From Myroides albus (GTDB lineage Bacteria > Bacteroidota > Bacteroidia > Flavobacteriales > Flavobacteriaceae): a stretch of 64,000 nucleotides of DNA. Under the pieces are notes generated by a model. That model was not told the origin of the DNA. It was given only the letters and a program-made list of their open reading frames with translations, and ran no database searches. The DNA lies in NCBI RefSeq assembly GCF_009711045.1, contig NZ_WMJX01000010.1:42442-106441 (forward strand), written 5' to 3'. The translations under genes were made by a program, and so were the position numbers. Every line of letters starts with the position of its first letter. The stretch's first letter is position 1. Of the stretch, positions 37,003-46,083 are shown piece after piece.

Positions 37003-38070
37003 TTACATTTTCAGTTTACCATATTGCTCAATATACATATCTAACATAACAATAGCTGCCATTGCTTCAACAATCGGAACAGCTCTTGGCAATACGCAAG
37101 CATCATGCCTACCTTTCCCTTGGACTGTCACAACTTCATTTTGTGTATTAATAGATAATTGATCTTTCATTAAAGTTGCAGTAGGTTTAAACGCTACTCT
37201 AAAATAGATGTCCATTCCATTGCTAATACCTCCAACTATTCCTCCTGCATTATTTGTCTTTGTAAGCCCATTAGGAAGTATTTCATCATTGTGTTCGCTC
37301 CCCTTCATCCTAGTAGCCTCAAATCCTAATCCGAACTCTACTCCTTTTACCGCATTAATGCCAATCATTGCTTTGGCTAACTCTGCATCCAATCGATCAA
37401 ATACAGGCTCCCCAAGTCCTACTGGTACCCCTTGAATCACACAAGTAATAGTTCCTCCTATCGAATCCCCGTCTTTCTTTACTTCTTTGATAAGCTGCTC
37501 CATTTGTTTAGCAATCAAAGGATCTGCACAACGTACTGGATTATTCTCAATTTCATTAAAATCTAATTCAGTATATGGCGCAGTAACCTTAATCTCCCCA
37601 ACAGAAGAAACAAAGGCTGTAATACTTAATTTGCCAAGTACCTGTTTAGCGATCGCACCAGCGACAACACGACAAGCTGTTTCTCTCGCAGAACTTCTTC
37701 CTCCACCTCTGTGATCTCTATGTCCATACTTCTTATCATAAACATAGTCTGCATGGCTTGGACGATATATATCCTTAATGTGATCGTAATCCTTTGACTT
37801 AGAATTTGTATTTTCAATTATAAAACCAATTGGAGTTCCTGTGGTTTTCCCTTCGAAAATTCCAGACAAAAAACGTACTTCATCTGCTTCCTTTCTTTGT
37901 GTCACAATCTTTGATTGCCCTGGTTTTCGACGATCAAGTTCGCGTTGAACTGCCACCAAGTCTAATTCAATTCCAGCTGGGCAACCGTCAATCACTCCTC
38001 CTATTGCATCTCCGTGAGACTCGCCAAAAGTTGTAACTCGAAAACGATTACCAAAAGTATTACCTGCCAT
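37003..38070 (-). CDS. aroC: Chorismate synthase
   Basis: The 355-residue protein begins [22 protein letters not shown] and contains [29 protein letters not shown] in short conserved blocks, with the catalytic His in the first GESHG. It makes chorismate from EPSP with reduced FMN, the last common step for aromatic amino acids. No other aro genes are near; it stands alone between the kinase gene and a small hydrolase. Confidence 0.98.
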   Translation of the reverse strand: MAGNTFGNRFRVTTFGESHGDAIGGVIDGCPAGIELDLVAVQRELDRRKPGQSKIVTQRKEADEVRFLSGIFEGKTTGTPIGFIIENTNSKSKDYDHIKDIYRPSHADYVYDKKYGHRDHRGGGRSSARETACRVVAGAIAKQVLGKLSITAFVSSVGEIKVTAPYTELDFNEIENNPVRCADPLIAKQMEQLIKEVKKDGDSIGGTITCVIQGVPVGLGEPVFDRLDAELAKAMIGINAVKGVEFGLGFEATRMKGSEHNDEILPNGLTKTNNAGGIVGGISNGMDIYFRVAFKPTATLMKDQLSINTQNEVVTVQGKGRHDACVLPRAVPIVEAMAAIVMLDMYIEQYGKLKM

Positions 38071-38160
38071 AATATTCTGTATTTCCTACAAGTTTACTAT
38101 TTTTTTAAGACTTCTTCAGTATACATGTCTAAAAATAGTAAGCTATAAATAATTCCCTAT

Positions 38161-38196
38161 AAAAAAGGGAACAAGTCAAACACCTCATTCCCTTTT
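38161..38196 (-). terminator. Terminator of the small hydrolase gene
   Basis: AAAAGGGAA pairs with TTCCCTTTT across a 16-base loop, and the minus strand runs into T residues. It is 27 bases past the stop. Confidence 0.7.
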
Positions 38197-38222
38197 ACTT
38201 ATTCTTTTTTTAAGTGTTTTAC

Positions 38223-38765
38223 TTAAAAATACTCGTACTTTAATTTTCGCTGTACATAATGATTAATATATCCTAAATAGTCTCTAAACTTCGGCAATCT
38301 ATGAGAGTCCTCTACAAATAGAATTTCACTATTGTAAGTAATCTTATCCTGTAAATCAACAAAGTCTAATACTTCATCTTGTTTTCCCACAATAATAAAA
38401 GCATCTTCAGGATTATTAATTTTTAGAATACTCTCTCTGAGATTATCGCTAAATATCAATTTACTATTGAGTCTTGAATCTAAATCTAACAAAGGACTTA
38501 GCATAATTAATATAGACTTCAATCCCTTTTCCTTCCTCTTTTCTCTCAGTTGATAAGCTAAATTAGCTCCAGTCGAATCCCCTATTAAAATTACCTGCTC
38601 TTGTTCAGATAACTCTGCATCAACAACATTTAAAATACTCTTAATATCTGATTCTGGATTCCATTCGACACAAAAACTAGAGGAGTTTTTAAAAAGTCTT
38701 TTACAATCTTCATATTTACGAGAAGTTTTATCCGAACCATACCCATGGAAATAAATCATTATCAT
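38223..38765 (-). CDS. Small alpha/beta hydrolase (YqiA/UPF0227-like)
   Basis: The 180-residue protein starts IYFHGYGSDK, an oxyanion-type N terminus, and has the nucleophile elbow IGDSTGANLA (Ser64), an Asp in IIVGKQDEVLDF and a His in VEDSHRL, which completes a Ser-Asp-His triad. The compact form resembles YqiA-type esterases. No signal peptide is seen. The substrate is unknown. Confidence 0.75.
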   Translation of the reverse strand: MIMIYFHGYGSDKTSRKYEDCKRLFKNSSSFCVEWNPESDIKSILNVVDAELSEQEQVILIGDSTGANLAYQLREKRKEKGLKSILIMLSPLLDLDSRLNSKLIFSDNLRESILKINNPEDAFIIVGKQDEVLDFVDLQDKITYNSEILFVEDSHRLPKFRDYLGYINHYVQRKLKYEYF

Positions 38766-38920
38766 AGCTAACTCATTTTTTACTTAATTATATGTTTAAT
38801 TTACAATTATTTTTCAAATAAACATATAGCTTACTGCAAGTACCTTCACTAATTATCATTCAAAAAACAAATAAAAATAACACTTAATAAAACTATTCAA
38901 TGCTATTAGTAGACTAAATA

Positions 38921-39436
38921 CTATTGCTCTTTCTTAGCGTTAGTATCACCATGCTCTAATCTTGTATCTTTTTCTTCTTCTTGATGATGATCTGTCACAT
39001 CTTCATAACTATCAAATCCGCCATTTTTTCTTTTCTCATACATGTTTTTCACATGATTAACCACTTCCTCACTCTCTTTCTTAACGTCTTCTCTTACATT
39101 CTTAAAGCCCTCTTTAAACTCCTCCCATGTACTAAATCCTTCCTCTTTCGCTTTTTCATATACTACTTTCGCTTTCACTTTAGCCTCACTGTATTCCCCT
39201 TTAAATTCAGACCAAGCTTGAGCACCTTCTTCTTTAGCTTTACTATAAATTTCAGAAGCCTCTCCTTTAGCAGTATCAATGCCCTCTTTCAAGAATTGTT
39301 CTATCTTATCAGCATTATTTCCTAATTCTTTTAGGCCTTTTGAAAGATCTCCAGCTACCTCTTTAGCCATATCAAACAAATCATCCAATATATTTGCTCT
39401 ATCCTTTCCTTCTTTGTTATCAAACTTATTTTCCAT
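38921..39436 (-). CDS. Charged amphipathic helical protein (YtxH/apolipoprotein-like)
   Basis: From the ATG at 39436 the protein has 171 residues, nearly all helix-forming and charged, with few aromatic residues except periodic Trp. Two similar segments (AKEEGAQAWSEFKGEY and AKEEGFSTWEEFKEGF) are internal repeats, and a third, degenerate one follows. A later ATG-free extension to 39487 is possible but looks non-conserved. Such proteins resemble YtxH or LEA-type stress proteins. No membrane segment or signal is seen. The function is unknown. Confidence 0.6.
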   Translation of the reverse strand: MENKFDNKEGKDRANILDDLFDMAKEVAGDLSKGLKELGNNADKIEQFLKEGIDTAKGEASEIYSKAKEEGAQAWSEFKGEYSEAKVKAKVVYEKAKEEGFSTWEEFKEGFKNVREDVKKESEEVVNHVKNMYEKRKNGGFDSYEDVTDHHQEEEKDTRLEHGDTNAKKEQ

Positions 39437-39515
39437 AGTTATATCTTTTTTGTTAGTATAAAAATACCTCTTTTTAGAATTAAACAATTGCTATTTAGCT
39501 TTATTTTAAGTAAAA

Positions 39516-40394
39516 CTACGATGATAATCGATACTCATTGGGTGTCTTCTGAGCATATCGCTTGAAGAAACGACAAAATACAGATGCATCACTAAACTGC
39601 AACTCTTGGCTTATTTCATTAATAGTCATTGTTGTACTTTTTAATAAAAACTTGGCATATATAATCACTGCTTCATTAATCCAAGCCAATATCGATTTAC
39701 CTGTGCGCTCGCGAATCACAGTAGTCAAATACTTTGGCGTTAAATACAGTTTATCTGCATAAAAAGAAACCGCTCGTTCTTTTTTGTAGTTCTGGGATAG
39801 CAACACATAAAAATCATCTACAATCTTGTCTTTACGATCTTTAAATTTTCGAGAAGATTCTGGTAGAGTTCTATATACTTTCGAGATTGAACTTATTAAG
39901 GCAAATATCAAATGCCTCAAAACCTCCTCTTTATCTGTTATCAATGCCTCATAATAATATCGTTGTAAAAAGCTCATATAATCCATCATTAAAGAATACT
40001 GCAAGTCACTTAGCTTGACAATCGGATTATTGCGAACAAATTCATTCGATATAAAATCACGTAGAATTGGATAGGAGACAATAAAATCTAATGAAATAAC
40101 AATGGTAATCGTACGAAAATCGGGACTTATCAATTCAGATTCTATCAAGGTATGCGGAAGGAGAATCATTAAATCTCCTTTTTCTCCAAAATACTCTGAA
40201 TGATTGACTTTTATTCTATTACTTCCATCAAAACACATTCCTATCATCAATCCATCAAATAAATGTTGATTTCCAGAAAAATGCTTTCTCAACTGATTCA
40301 TATCATTAGTAATAAAAACCCCTTCTACCCTTTGGTGATCATAAAGGTTAAACATTGACTGAATAGCCTGTACAGTTAACTTATCGCGTTTCAT
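39516..40394 (-). CDS. AraC-family transcriptional regulator
   Basis: The protein has 292 residues from the ATG at 40394; eight extra residues from 40418 are possible. It has a cupin-like N-terminal sensor (about 20-150) and a C-terminal double HTH (about 190-290) with YADKLYLTPKYLTTVIRERTG in pieces and SDASVFCRFFKRYAQKTPNEYR, the AraC signature. It faces an unknown gene at 40552. Between them lies a face-to-face inverted repeat of promoter boxes, a likely site of its own control. Confidence 0.9.
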   Translation of the reverse strand: MKRDKLTVQAIQSMFNLYDHQRVEGVFITNDMNQLRKHFSGNQHLFDGLMIGMCFDGSNRIKVNHSEYFGEKGDLMILLPHTLIESELISPDFRTITIVISLDFIVSYPILRDFISNEFVRNNPIVKLSDLQYSLMMDYMSFLQRYYYEALITDKEEVLRHLIFALISSISKVYRTLPESSRKFKDRKDKIVDDFYVLLSQNYKKERAVSFYADKLYLTPKYLTTVIRERTGKSILAWINEAVIIYAKFLLKSTTMTINEISQELQFSDASVFCRFFKRYAQKTPNEYRLSS

Positions 40395-40473
40395 TAAGTA
40401 ATATTTAAGACAAAACAAACATATTGCACATAATTGAAGCTTAAAGGTACATATTAAATATAAATTCTAAAAC

Positions 40474-40500
40474 TATCTTTGATGTATTAAAACAAAGATA
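40474..40500. promoter_or_regulatory. Face-to-face promoter boxes forming a perfect inverted repeat
   Basis: TATCTTTG at 40474-40481 (plus) and its exact complement CAAAGATA at 40493-40500 are separated by 11 bases. Each fits TAnnTTTG: the plus one drives the gene at 40552, the minus one drives the AraC gene. The start sites would overlap, so only one direction could fire at a time. The repeat could equally be an operator for the AraC protein. Confidence 0.5.
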
Positions 40501-40551
40501 TAATGGGGATTATAAATATCCCCTTTAAACGTATCTTTAAATTGTGCAAAA

Positions 40552-41007
40552 ATGAAAAAAGAAGATTTTGTCTATTCAAATAAATTATACACTCTATATA
40601 AAGAGCGTAGTCTTAATAATGAAAATAGCCAAGGTATCCTATATCCGTTTTATTTTTCCGATAAGCTAATTTCGGATAAGAAAGATTTTGGAACAAGTTT
40701 TTGCATATACTCGATTTACGAAAACAAAAAGCTCTTAGGACAGATTACTACAAATCAGATCACATTAAATTCAAGTAAGCCAAATAACAAACTTCCAATA
40801 ATGTACCTTGTCATTAACAACGAGGAGAAATTAATGTGTACAGATTTAATCACAAAGCTTATTGAAAGAATTAAACTTGATTTCGCACATATCAAATACT
40901 TCTATTGCTTTAATCATAAAGTAACAAATTTGCATAAAGATTGGAGTTCCACTCCCAGCAGAAGATATAAAAACAACAAAATCAACCTCATAGCGAACAA
41001 TTGGTAA
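40552..41007 (+). CDS. Hypothetical protein divergent from the AraC regulator
   Basis: The 151-residue protein shows no motif I recognise. It is soluble with mixed hydrophobic and basic residues. The segment IYSIYENKKLLGQITTNQITL followed by PIMYLVINNE and TDLITKLIERI resembles a beta-beta-alpha unit, and a GNAT-like or MOSC-like fold is conceivable. The C terminus is basic (SRRYKNNKINL). A terminator follows at 41065. Because it is divergent from AraC with shared promoter DNA, it may be that regulator's target. Confidence 0.6.
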   Translation: MKKEDFVYSNKLYTLYKERSLNNENSQGILYPFYFSDKLISDKKDFGTSFCIYSIYENKKLLGQITTNQITLNSSKPNNKLPIMYLVINNEEKLMCTDLITKLIERIKLDFAHIKYFYCFNHKVTNLHKDWSSTPSRRYKNNKINLIANNW

Positions 41008-41064
41008 AATATTTCCAAATATATATACTCTTTTAAAAGAACTTGTTCACTTTCTTTTAGAAGC

Positions 41065-41098
41065 AAAAGCAGTTAATTAATTAACTGCTTTTTTTTCT
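41065..41098 (+). terminator. Terminator after the 40552 gene
   Basis: A perfect 28-base palindrome (AAAAGCAGTTAA with its complement, TTAA at the centre) runs into a T tract. It lies 58 bases after the stop codon. Confidence 0.85.
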
Positions 41099-41100
41099 TC

Positions 41101-41415
41101 AAAGTTACAGTTGCTAACTAAGCAAGAGTAACTATACTACATAGCTCTGGGTGGGAGATAAAAGCATCCTACAGCATGGGGAATAGAGTAAATGAAGCAG
41201 TGATAAAGTAGAATCTATGTCATCTGTTTTAATTAATCCCAAATTAGGCGATAGAGATATAAACGAAAAGTAATTATACAAAATAGCTCTGAATGATTAA
41301 GTGAAGCATACGATAGTATGGTTTTAGAACTAATGAAAAGATATGAACTAGAATTGCTTTGTCGTATTTGGCTAATGCGTAATCCGGGTTAATAGCGATC
41401 TGGAAGTTATACCCA
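41101..41415. other. Gap with repeat copies, no genes
   Basis: About 315 bases without a coding frame. Two partly similar units occur, one beginning near 41141 (ATAGCTCTG) and one at 41283 (ATAGCTCTG again), each followed by AGCAT and ATGG at related distances. The second extends into the dispersed repeat also found at 20085. Confidence 0.5.
41317..41398 (+). repeat. Dispersed intergenic repeat, copy 2
   Basis: It matches 20085-20166 closely along about 60 bases. It lies just before the mqo terminator, on the same plus-strand orientation as copy 1. A shorter, more diverged neighbour occurs at about 41141-41225. Confidence 0.65.
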
Positions 41416-41445
41416 TAAAAAAAGCCCTTGTTATCACAAGGGCTT
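41416..41445 (-). terminator. Terminator of mqo
   Basis: AAGCCCTTGT pairs with ACAAGGGCTT around a 4-base loop, with seven or more T residues on the minus strand, 22 bases past the stop codon. Confidence 0.9.
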
Positions 41446-41467
41446 CTATATAGCTATTGAAAATAGA

Positions 41468-42967
41468 TTACTTATTATGAGGATATACCTTTAAAGCTTT
41501 TGAACAGTTTTCTCTTACCTGAGCCACTAATTCTGGATGTTCATTCAAACTCATTCCAAAAGAAGGAATCATTTCTTTGAACTTAGCTTGCCATTCTGGA
41601 GATTCAAATTCATCTTTGAAGCACTTAGAAAGAAGTTTTACCATAATAGAAGTTGCTGTTGAAGCACCTGGAGAAGCACCTAATAATGCTGCTATACTAC
41701 CATCACCTGCTGCGACAACTTCAGTACCAAACTGCAAGATACCTCTACCTTTAGCATCTTTTTTAATTACTTGTACACGTTGACCTGCTTGTTCCAATGT
41801 CCAGTCTTCATCTTTCGCATCAGGAAAGTATTCTCTAAGAGATTCATGTCTTGATTTATTAGATTGTAATACTTCACCAATTAAATAGCGAGTCAAATCC
41901 ATATTTCTCAATCCAGCTCCTAACATAGGACCTATATTATTAAACTCTAAAGATTTTAGCAAGTCCCAATAAGAACCTTTTTTCAGGAACTTAGTTGAAA
42001 AACCAGCATAAGGACCAAACAGCAAGCACTGCTTACCATCAATAAAACGAGTATCTAAGTGTGGTACAGACATTGGTGGCGAACCTACTGAAGCTAATCC
42101 ATATACTTTAGCTAAGTGTTTTTGAACAATCTCTTGATTGCGACATACCAACCATTCTCCTCCAACAGGGAAACCTCCAAAACCTTTACTTTCTGGAATA
42201 TCTGCTTTTTGAAGTAATAAAATAGCTCCACCTCCAGCACCTACAAATACAAAATCTGCCGAAACTTCACTCTTACTTCCTGTTTTTCTATCTACTGAAG
42301 ATACTTGCCACTTTTTACCATTTCTTGTAATATCCTTTACATGAGTATTAAAAGTCACATTTACTCCATCTGTTTCTTCCAAATGTTGAAACATTTGGCG
42401 TGTCAAATCACCAAAATTCATATCTGTTCCAAGAGGCATATAAGTAGCAGCATAATTCTCTTTAAGCTCTCTCTTTTCCATTAATAATGGAGCCCATTCC
42501 TTGATTTTTTCAGGATTATCTGAAAACTCCATACCGTGGAACAATGGATACTTTTGTAATTCTTCGTAACGTTTTCTCAAGAAATTTACATTATTTTTTC
42601 CCCAAACAAAACTCATATGAGGTACAGTATGGATAAAACTCTGTGGATTCTTTAAAACATTTTTATTTAATAGGTATGTCCAAAATTGTCGAGAAACTTC
42701 AAACTGCTCAACAATATTGATAGCCTTTGTAGCGTCGATGGTACCATCTGCTCTTTCAGGCGTATAATTTAATTCACAAAACGCAGAGTGTCCTGTTCCA
42801 GCATTATTCATTGCATCGGAACTTTCGGCAGCTGTACTGTCGAGACGCTCAATAACCTCTATTTTTAAATTTGGTTTCAGCTCTTTTAATAGGACACCTA
42901 GAGTAGCACTCATAATTCCAGCACCTATCAAAACAACATCAGCCTCTGATTTTTGTATACTTGACAT
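41468..42967 (-). CDS. mqo: Malate:quinone oxidoreductase
   Basis: The 499-residue FAD protein has the N-terminal dinucleotide-binding motif VVLIGAGIMSATLG (residues 11-24), AMNNAGTGHSAFCELNYTP in short conserved blocks, and FVFVGAGGGAI. It oxidises malate to oxaloacetate at the membrane and reduces quinone, a TCA step. The gene is single, with an exact promoter box upstream and a strong terminator. Length is normal for the family. Confidence 0.97.
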   Translation of the reverse strand: MSSIQKSEADVVLIGAGIMSATLGVLLKELKPNLKIEVIERLDSTAAESSDAMNNAGTGHSAFCELNYTPERADGTIDATKAINIVEQFEVSRQFWTYLLNKNVLKNPQSFIHTVPHMSFVWGKNNVNFLRKRYEELQKYPLFHGMEFSDNPEKIKEWAPLLMEKRELKENYAATYMPLGTDMNFGDLTRQMFQHLEETDGVNVTFNTHVKDITRNGKKWQVSSVDRKTGSKSEVSADFVFVGAGGGAILLLQKADIPESKGFGGFPVGGEWLVCRNQEIVQKHLAKVYGLASVGSPPMSVPHLDTRFIDGKQCLLFGPYAGFSTKFLKKGSYWDLLKSLEFNNIGPMLGAGLRNMDLTRYLIGEVLQSNKSRHESLREYFPDAKDEDWTLEQAGQRVQVIKKDAKGRGILQFGTEVVAAGDGSIAALLGASPGASTATSIMVKLLSKCFKDEFESPEWQAKFKEMIPSFGMSLNEHPELVAQVRENCSKALKVYPHNK

Positions 42968-42990
42968 TATTATTAATTTAATTTTCTCTA

Positions 42991-42998
42991 CAAAATTA
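42991..42998 (-). promoter_or_regulatory. -7 box for mqo
   Basis: The minus strand reads TAATTTTG, an exact TAnnTTTG match, 23 bases before the mqo ATG. Confidence 0.5.
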
Positions 42999-43061
42999 CT
43001 TCATATTTAGACTAAGAAAGGGTAAAATTTTCTTAAATTATTATAAATCAATTCACTCAAA

Positions 43062-43469
43062 TTATTGATTCATATAATCTTGAAGAATGATTGTGGCAGC
43101 AATCTCATCAATCAAGGCTTTGTTTTGCCTTTGTTTTTTCTTAAGACCGCTATCAATCATCGTTTGAAAAGCTATTTTTGAAGTAAAACGCTCATCTATT
43201 CTTTCAACAGGCATATTGGGAAACTGCTTGTGAAACTTATCTATAAATTCATTCAATAGTGGGGTTATCTCCGAAGGTTCGTTATTTAAGCGTTTAGGTT
43301 CGCCTATAATGACTTTTTCAACTTTCTCCTTGCTGAAGTAATCTTTTAAAAAGTCCATTAATTTACTAGTATCCACTGTTGTTAAACCAGATGCTATAAT
43401 TTGAAAGTCATCTGTGACAGCAATTCCAGTACGTTTTTTTCCGAAATCAATCGAAAGTAACCTTGCCAT
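43062..43469 (-). CDS. ruvX: RuvX/YqgF Holliday junction resolvase-like RNase
   Basis: The 135-residue protein has the RNase H-like start LLSIDFGKKRTGIAVTD with the catalytic Asp near residue 8, VIGEPKRLN, ERIDERFTSK and a terminal DEIAATIILQ with another acidic residue. Family members process the 5' end of 16S rRNA, and older names call them Holliday junction resolvases. It lies 14 bases after purM and is probably cotranscribed. Confidence 0.95.
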   Translation of the reverse strand: MARLLSIDFGKKRTGIAVTDDFQIIASGLTTVDTSKLMDFLKDYFSKEKVEKVIIGEPKRLNNEPSEITPLLNEFIDKFHKQFPNMPVERIDERFTSKIAFQTMIDSGLKKKQRQNKALIDEIAATIILQDYMNQ

Positions 43470-43483
43470 TTGTATTTGTATTT

Positions 43484-44656
43484 TTAATAAATGAATGTTC
43501 CGTGTTCCGAGCTAATAGTTAATTGCTTCTTATCAGAAGCTTCAACACGCCCTATAATTTTTGCTTTCACATTAAATGATTCTGAAATGGCTATAATATC
43601 ATTAGCCACTTCTTGACTTACATACAATTCCATTCTATGCCCACAGTTAAACACTTGATACATTTCGCGCCAATCTGTCTTAGATTGTTCTTGTATAAGT
43701 TTAAATAAAGGTGGTACATCAAATAGATTATCTTTTACAATATGTAAATTATCAATAAAATGTAAAATCTTAGTTTGCGCTCCTCCACTACAGTGCACCA
43801 TACCGTGAATTTGTTCGGCATTGTACTTATTCAAAATAGCTTTGATAATTGGAGCATATGTACGAGTTGGAGATAACACTAACTTACCAGCATCAATTGG
43901 CGAATTTTCAACTGCATCCGTTAAATTTACTTTTCCTGAATACACTAATTCTTCAGGCACAGAAGAGTCATAGCTTTCCGGATACTTAGCAGCCAAAGAA
44001 TGATCAAATACATCATGTCTTGCCGAAGTTAACCCATTACTTCCCATTCCTCCATTATACTGCTTCTCATAGGTTGCTTGACCAAATGATTCTAAACCTA
44101 CAATAACATCTCCAGCTTTTATATTTGCATTATCTATTACATCACTGCGTTTCATACGCGCAGTCACTGTAGAATCAACGATAATAGTGCGAACTAAATC
44201 ACCCACATCAGCAGTTTCTCCCCCTGTAGAGTATATAGTAACACCATATTGCTTTAATTCGTTAATTAGCTCCTCCGTTCCATTAATAATAGCAGAAATC
44301 ACTTCTCCTGATACAAGGTTCTTATTGCGTCCTATCGTACTTGACAACAAAATATTATCTGTTGCACCAACACACAATAGATCATCAATATTCATAATTA
44401 ATGCATCTTGTGCGATCCCTTTCCAAACAGACAAATCTCCTGTTTCTTTCCAATACATATACGCTAATGAAGATTTTGTTCCAGCTCCATCCGCATGCAT
44501 TATTAAGCAATAATCACTATCACCCGTTAAGTGATCTGGTATAATCTTACAAAACGCTTTTGGAAATAATCCTTTATCAATGTTCTTTATAGCATTGTGA
44601 ACATCTTCCTTTTCTGCAGACACTCCCCTTAAAGCGTATCTATTATTTGAACTCAT
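43484..44656 (-). CDS. purM: AIR synthase (phosphoribosylformylglycinamidine cyclo-ligase)
   Basis: From the ATG at 44656 the protein has 390 residues; a longer frame to 44683 overlaps the promoter box and looks unreal. It has the PurM fold: MHADGAGTKSSLAY, the phosphate-binding ALIMNIDDLLCVGAT, GGETADVGDLVRT and VVGLESFGQ-type VIVGLESFGQAT. It closes the imidazole ring in purine synthesis. The sequence is longer and diverged from E. coli PurM, as in the Bacteroidota form. ruvX follows. Confidence 0.9.
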   Translation of the reverse strand: MSSNNRYALRGVSAEKEDVHNAIKNIDKGLFPKAFCKIIPDHLTGDSDYCLIMHADGAGTKSSLAYMYWKETGDLSVWKGIAQDALIMNIDDLLCVGATDNILLSSTIGRNKNLVSGEVISAIINGTEELINELKQYGVTIYSTGGETADVGDLVRTIIVDSTVTARMKRSDVIDNANIKAGDVIVGLESFGQATYEKQYNGGMGSNGLTSARHDVFDHSLAAKYPESYDSSVPEELVYSGKVNLTDAVENSPIDAGKLVLSPTRTYAPIIKAILNKYNAEQIHGMVHCSGGAQTKILHFIDNLHIVKDNLFDVPPLFKLIQEQSKTDWREMYQVFNCGHRMELYVSQEVANDIIAISESFNVKAKIIGRVEASDKKQLTISSEHGTFIY

Positions 44657-44680
44657 ATTTAGTGTGTTGTTGTTTGCGCG

Positions 44681-44688
44681 CAAATTTA
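44681..44688 (-). promoter_or_regulatory. -7 box for purM-ruvX
   Basis: The minus strand reads TAAATTTG (TAnnTTTG), 24 bases before the chosen purM start at 44656. It overlaps the longer in-frame start, which supports the shorter one. Confidence 0.5.
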
Positions 44689-44762
44689 ATGCTAATGTTT
44701 TTGTAAAACAATGTTATTTTACTCCAAAACACACATTTCTTTTTTTAGGCTCTTTATTTAAC

Positions 44763-44799
44763 AAAAAAAATCCACTATGGTTTATAGTAGATTTTTTTA
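44763..44799 (-). terminator. Terminator of the cysteine desulfurase gene
   Basis: AAAAAATC-ACTA pairs with TAGT-GATTTTTT with one mismatch around a 7-base loop, followed by T residues on the minus strand, 14 bases past the stop. Confidence 0.75.
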
Positions 44800-44813
44800 T
44801 TTGTTTACTCGAC

Positions 44814-45941
44814 TTAGATTACTTGAAGAACCTCAATCAAAGTATCTATTTCTTCTTTTGTATTTTCATGGCTAAAAGACAATCTTAAACTTGGGCGTTT
44901 TAAATCTTCTTCACATAAAAACTGAGACAATACATGTGATGGTTTTTGACTTCCAGATTGGCAAGCACTACCTCTTGACACAGCTATTCCCTTCATATCC
45001 AATTGAAACAACATCATAGCTGCTTTCTCTTGCGACAAAGGCAGTAACACGTTCAATATATTGTAAAAACCGACATTATTTCCGTTGAACTTCACATCTG
45101 GATACACTTCACTCAAGCGTTTTTTACAATACTCTTTTATCTCACTGATGTGCTTTCTTTCCTCATCTAACAACTCATAAGCCATTTCTAATGCTTTTGC
45201 CATCCCAACTACTTGGTGAACACCTTCTGTACCCGCACGCATTCCCTTTTCTTGCTCTCCTCCAAAAATAACGGGTTTCAAAACATTCTTTTTTCTAATA
45301 AAAGCAAAACCAATTCCCTTAGGCCCATGAAATTTATGAGCACTTGCCACAATAAAGTCGATAGGCAACTCCTCTAAGTTAATTCGAGTTTTACCAATTG
45401 ACTGTACTGTATCACAGTGAAACAAAGCCTTGTGTTCAACACATAACGCAGAAACTCTCTTCAAGTCAAGTTCTGTTCCAACTTCATTATTCACGTGCAT
45501 TAAAGTAACAAGTGTTGGTTGACTTTCATCCTTAAGCAAATCTTCTAACTGATTATAATCTATTTCACTTGTTGGCAATATATTTAAAAACACCACTTCT
45601 ACACCATACTCTGCACTTAATTGTTTTACCGTATTTAAAACTGCATGGTGTTCTAATTTAGTCGTTATAACTCGCTTAACTCCTAAATCACGCACACATG
45701 AACGCAAAATCCAATTGTTTGCTTCTGTACCACATGATGTAAAAATAATTTCTGAAGATGTCGCATTAAACTGTTTTGCGATTACTTTTCGAGCATTCTC
45801 TATTAATGATTTTGCATGTCTTCCGATTGCATAAGTAGAAGAAGGATTACCATAATCATTTCTCAACACTTTCACCATTTCTTCGATTACCTCTGGGCGA
45901 ACGGATGTTGTAGCAGCATTATCAAGATATACTTGTTTCAT
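44814..45941 (-). CDS. Cysteine desulfurase (NifS/IscS class)
   Basis: The 375-residue PLP enzyme starts VYLDNAATTSVRPEV, has the cofactor lysine Lys203 (SAHKFHGPKG) and the active-site loop with Cys327 (RGSACQSGSQ). It removes sulfur from cysteine for iron-sulfur clusters or tRNA thiolation. The short Cys loop is of the group I (NifS/IscS) type rather than SufS. No IscU or IscR is nearby, so the sulfur acceptor cannot be named. Single gene with its own promoter box. Confidence 0.93.
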   Translation of the reverse strand: MKQVYLDNAATTSVRPEVIEEMVKVLRNDYGNPSSTYAIGRHAKSLIENARKVIAKQFNATSSEIIFTSCGTEANNWILRSCVRDLGVKRVITTKLEHHAVLNTVKQLSAEYGVEVVFLNILPTSEIDYNQLEDLLKDESQPTLVTLMHVNNEVGTELDLKRVSALCVEHKALFHCDTVQSIGKTRINLEELPIDFIVASAHKFHGPKGIGFAFIRKKNVLKPVIFGGEQEKGMRAGTEGVHQVVGMAKALEMAYELLDEERKHISEIKEYCKKRLSEVYPDVKFNGNNVGFYNILNVLLPLSQEKAAMMLFQLDMKGIAVSRGSACQSGSQKPSHVLSQFLCEEDLKRPSLRLSFSHENTKEEIDTLIEVLQVI

Positions 45942-46011
45942 TATTAGTTGGTTTATTATTTTTCCTAAGTTAGGAAGTATTATATTATTGATTATTTTTT
46001 TTCGCGATACG

Positions 46012-46019
46012 CAAATGTA
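46012..46019 (-). promoter_or_regulatory. -7 box for the cysteine desulfurase gene
   Basis: The minus strand reads TACATTTG, an exact TAnnTTTG match, 70 bases before the ATG. Confidence 0.4.
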
Positions 46020-46083
46020 GTAAATCTCAAAAAAATAGTCCGCTCTATTTTCAAAATTTAAAACTTTGATTCGTCTATATTTA

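Noticed and set aside
38981..39461. Plus-strand frames opposite the helical protein
   Set aside because: Phe/Ser-rich shadows of a Lys/Glu-rich gene read backwards.
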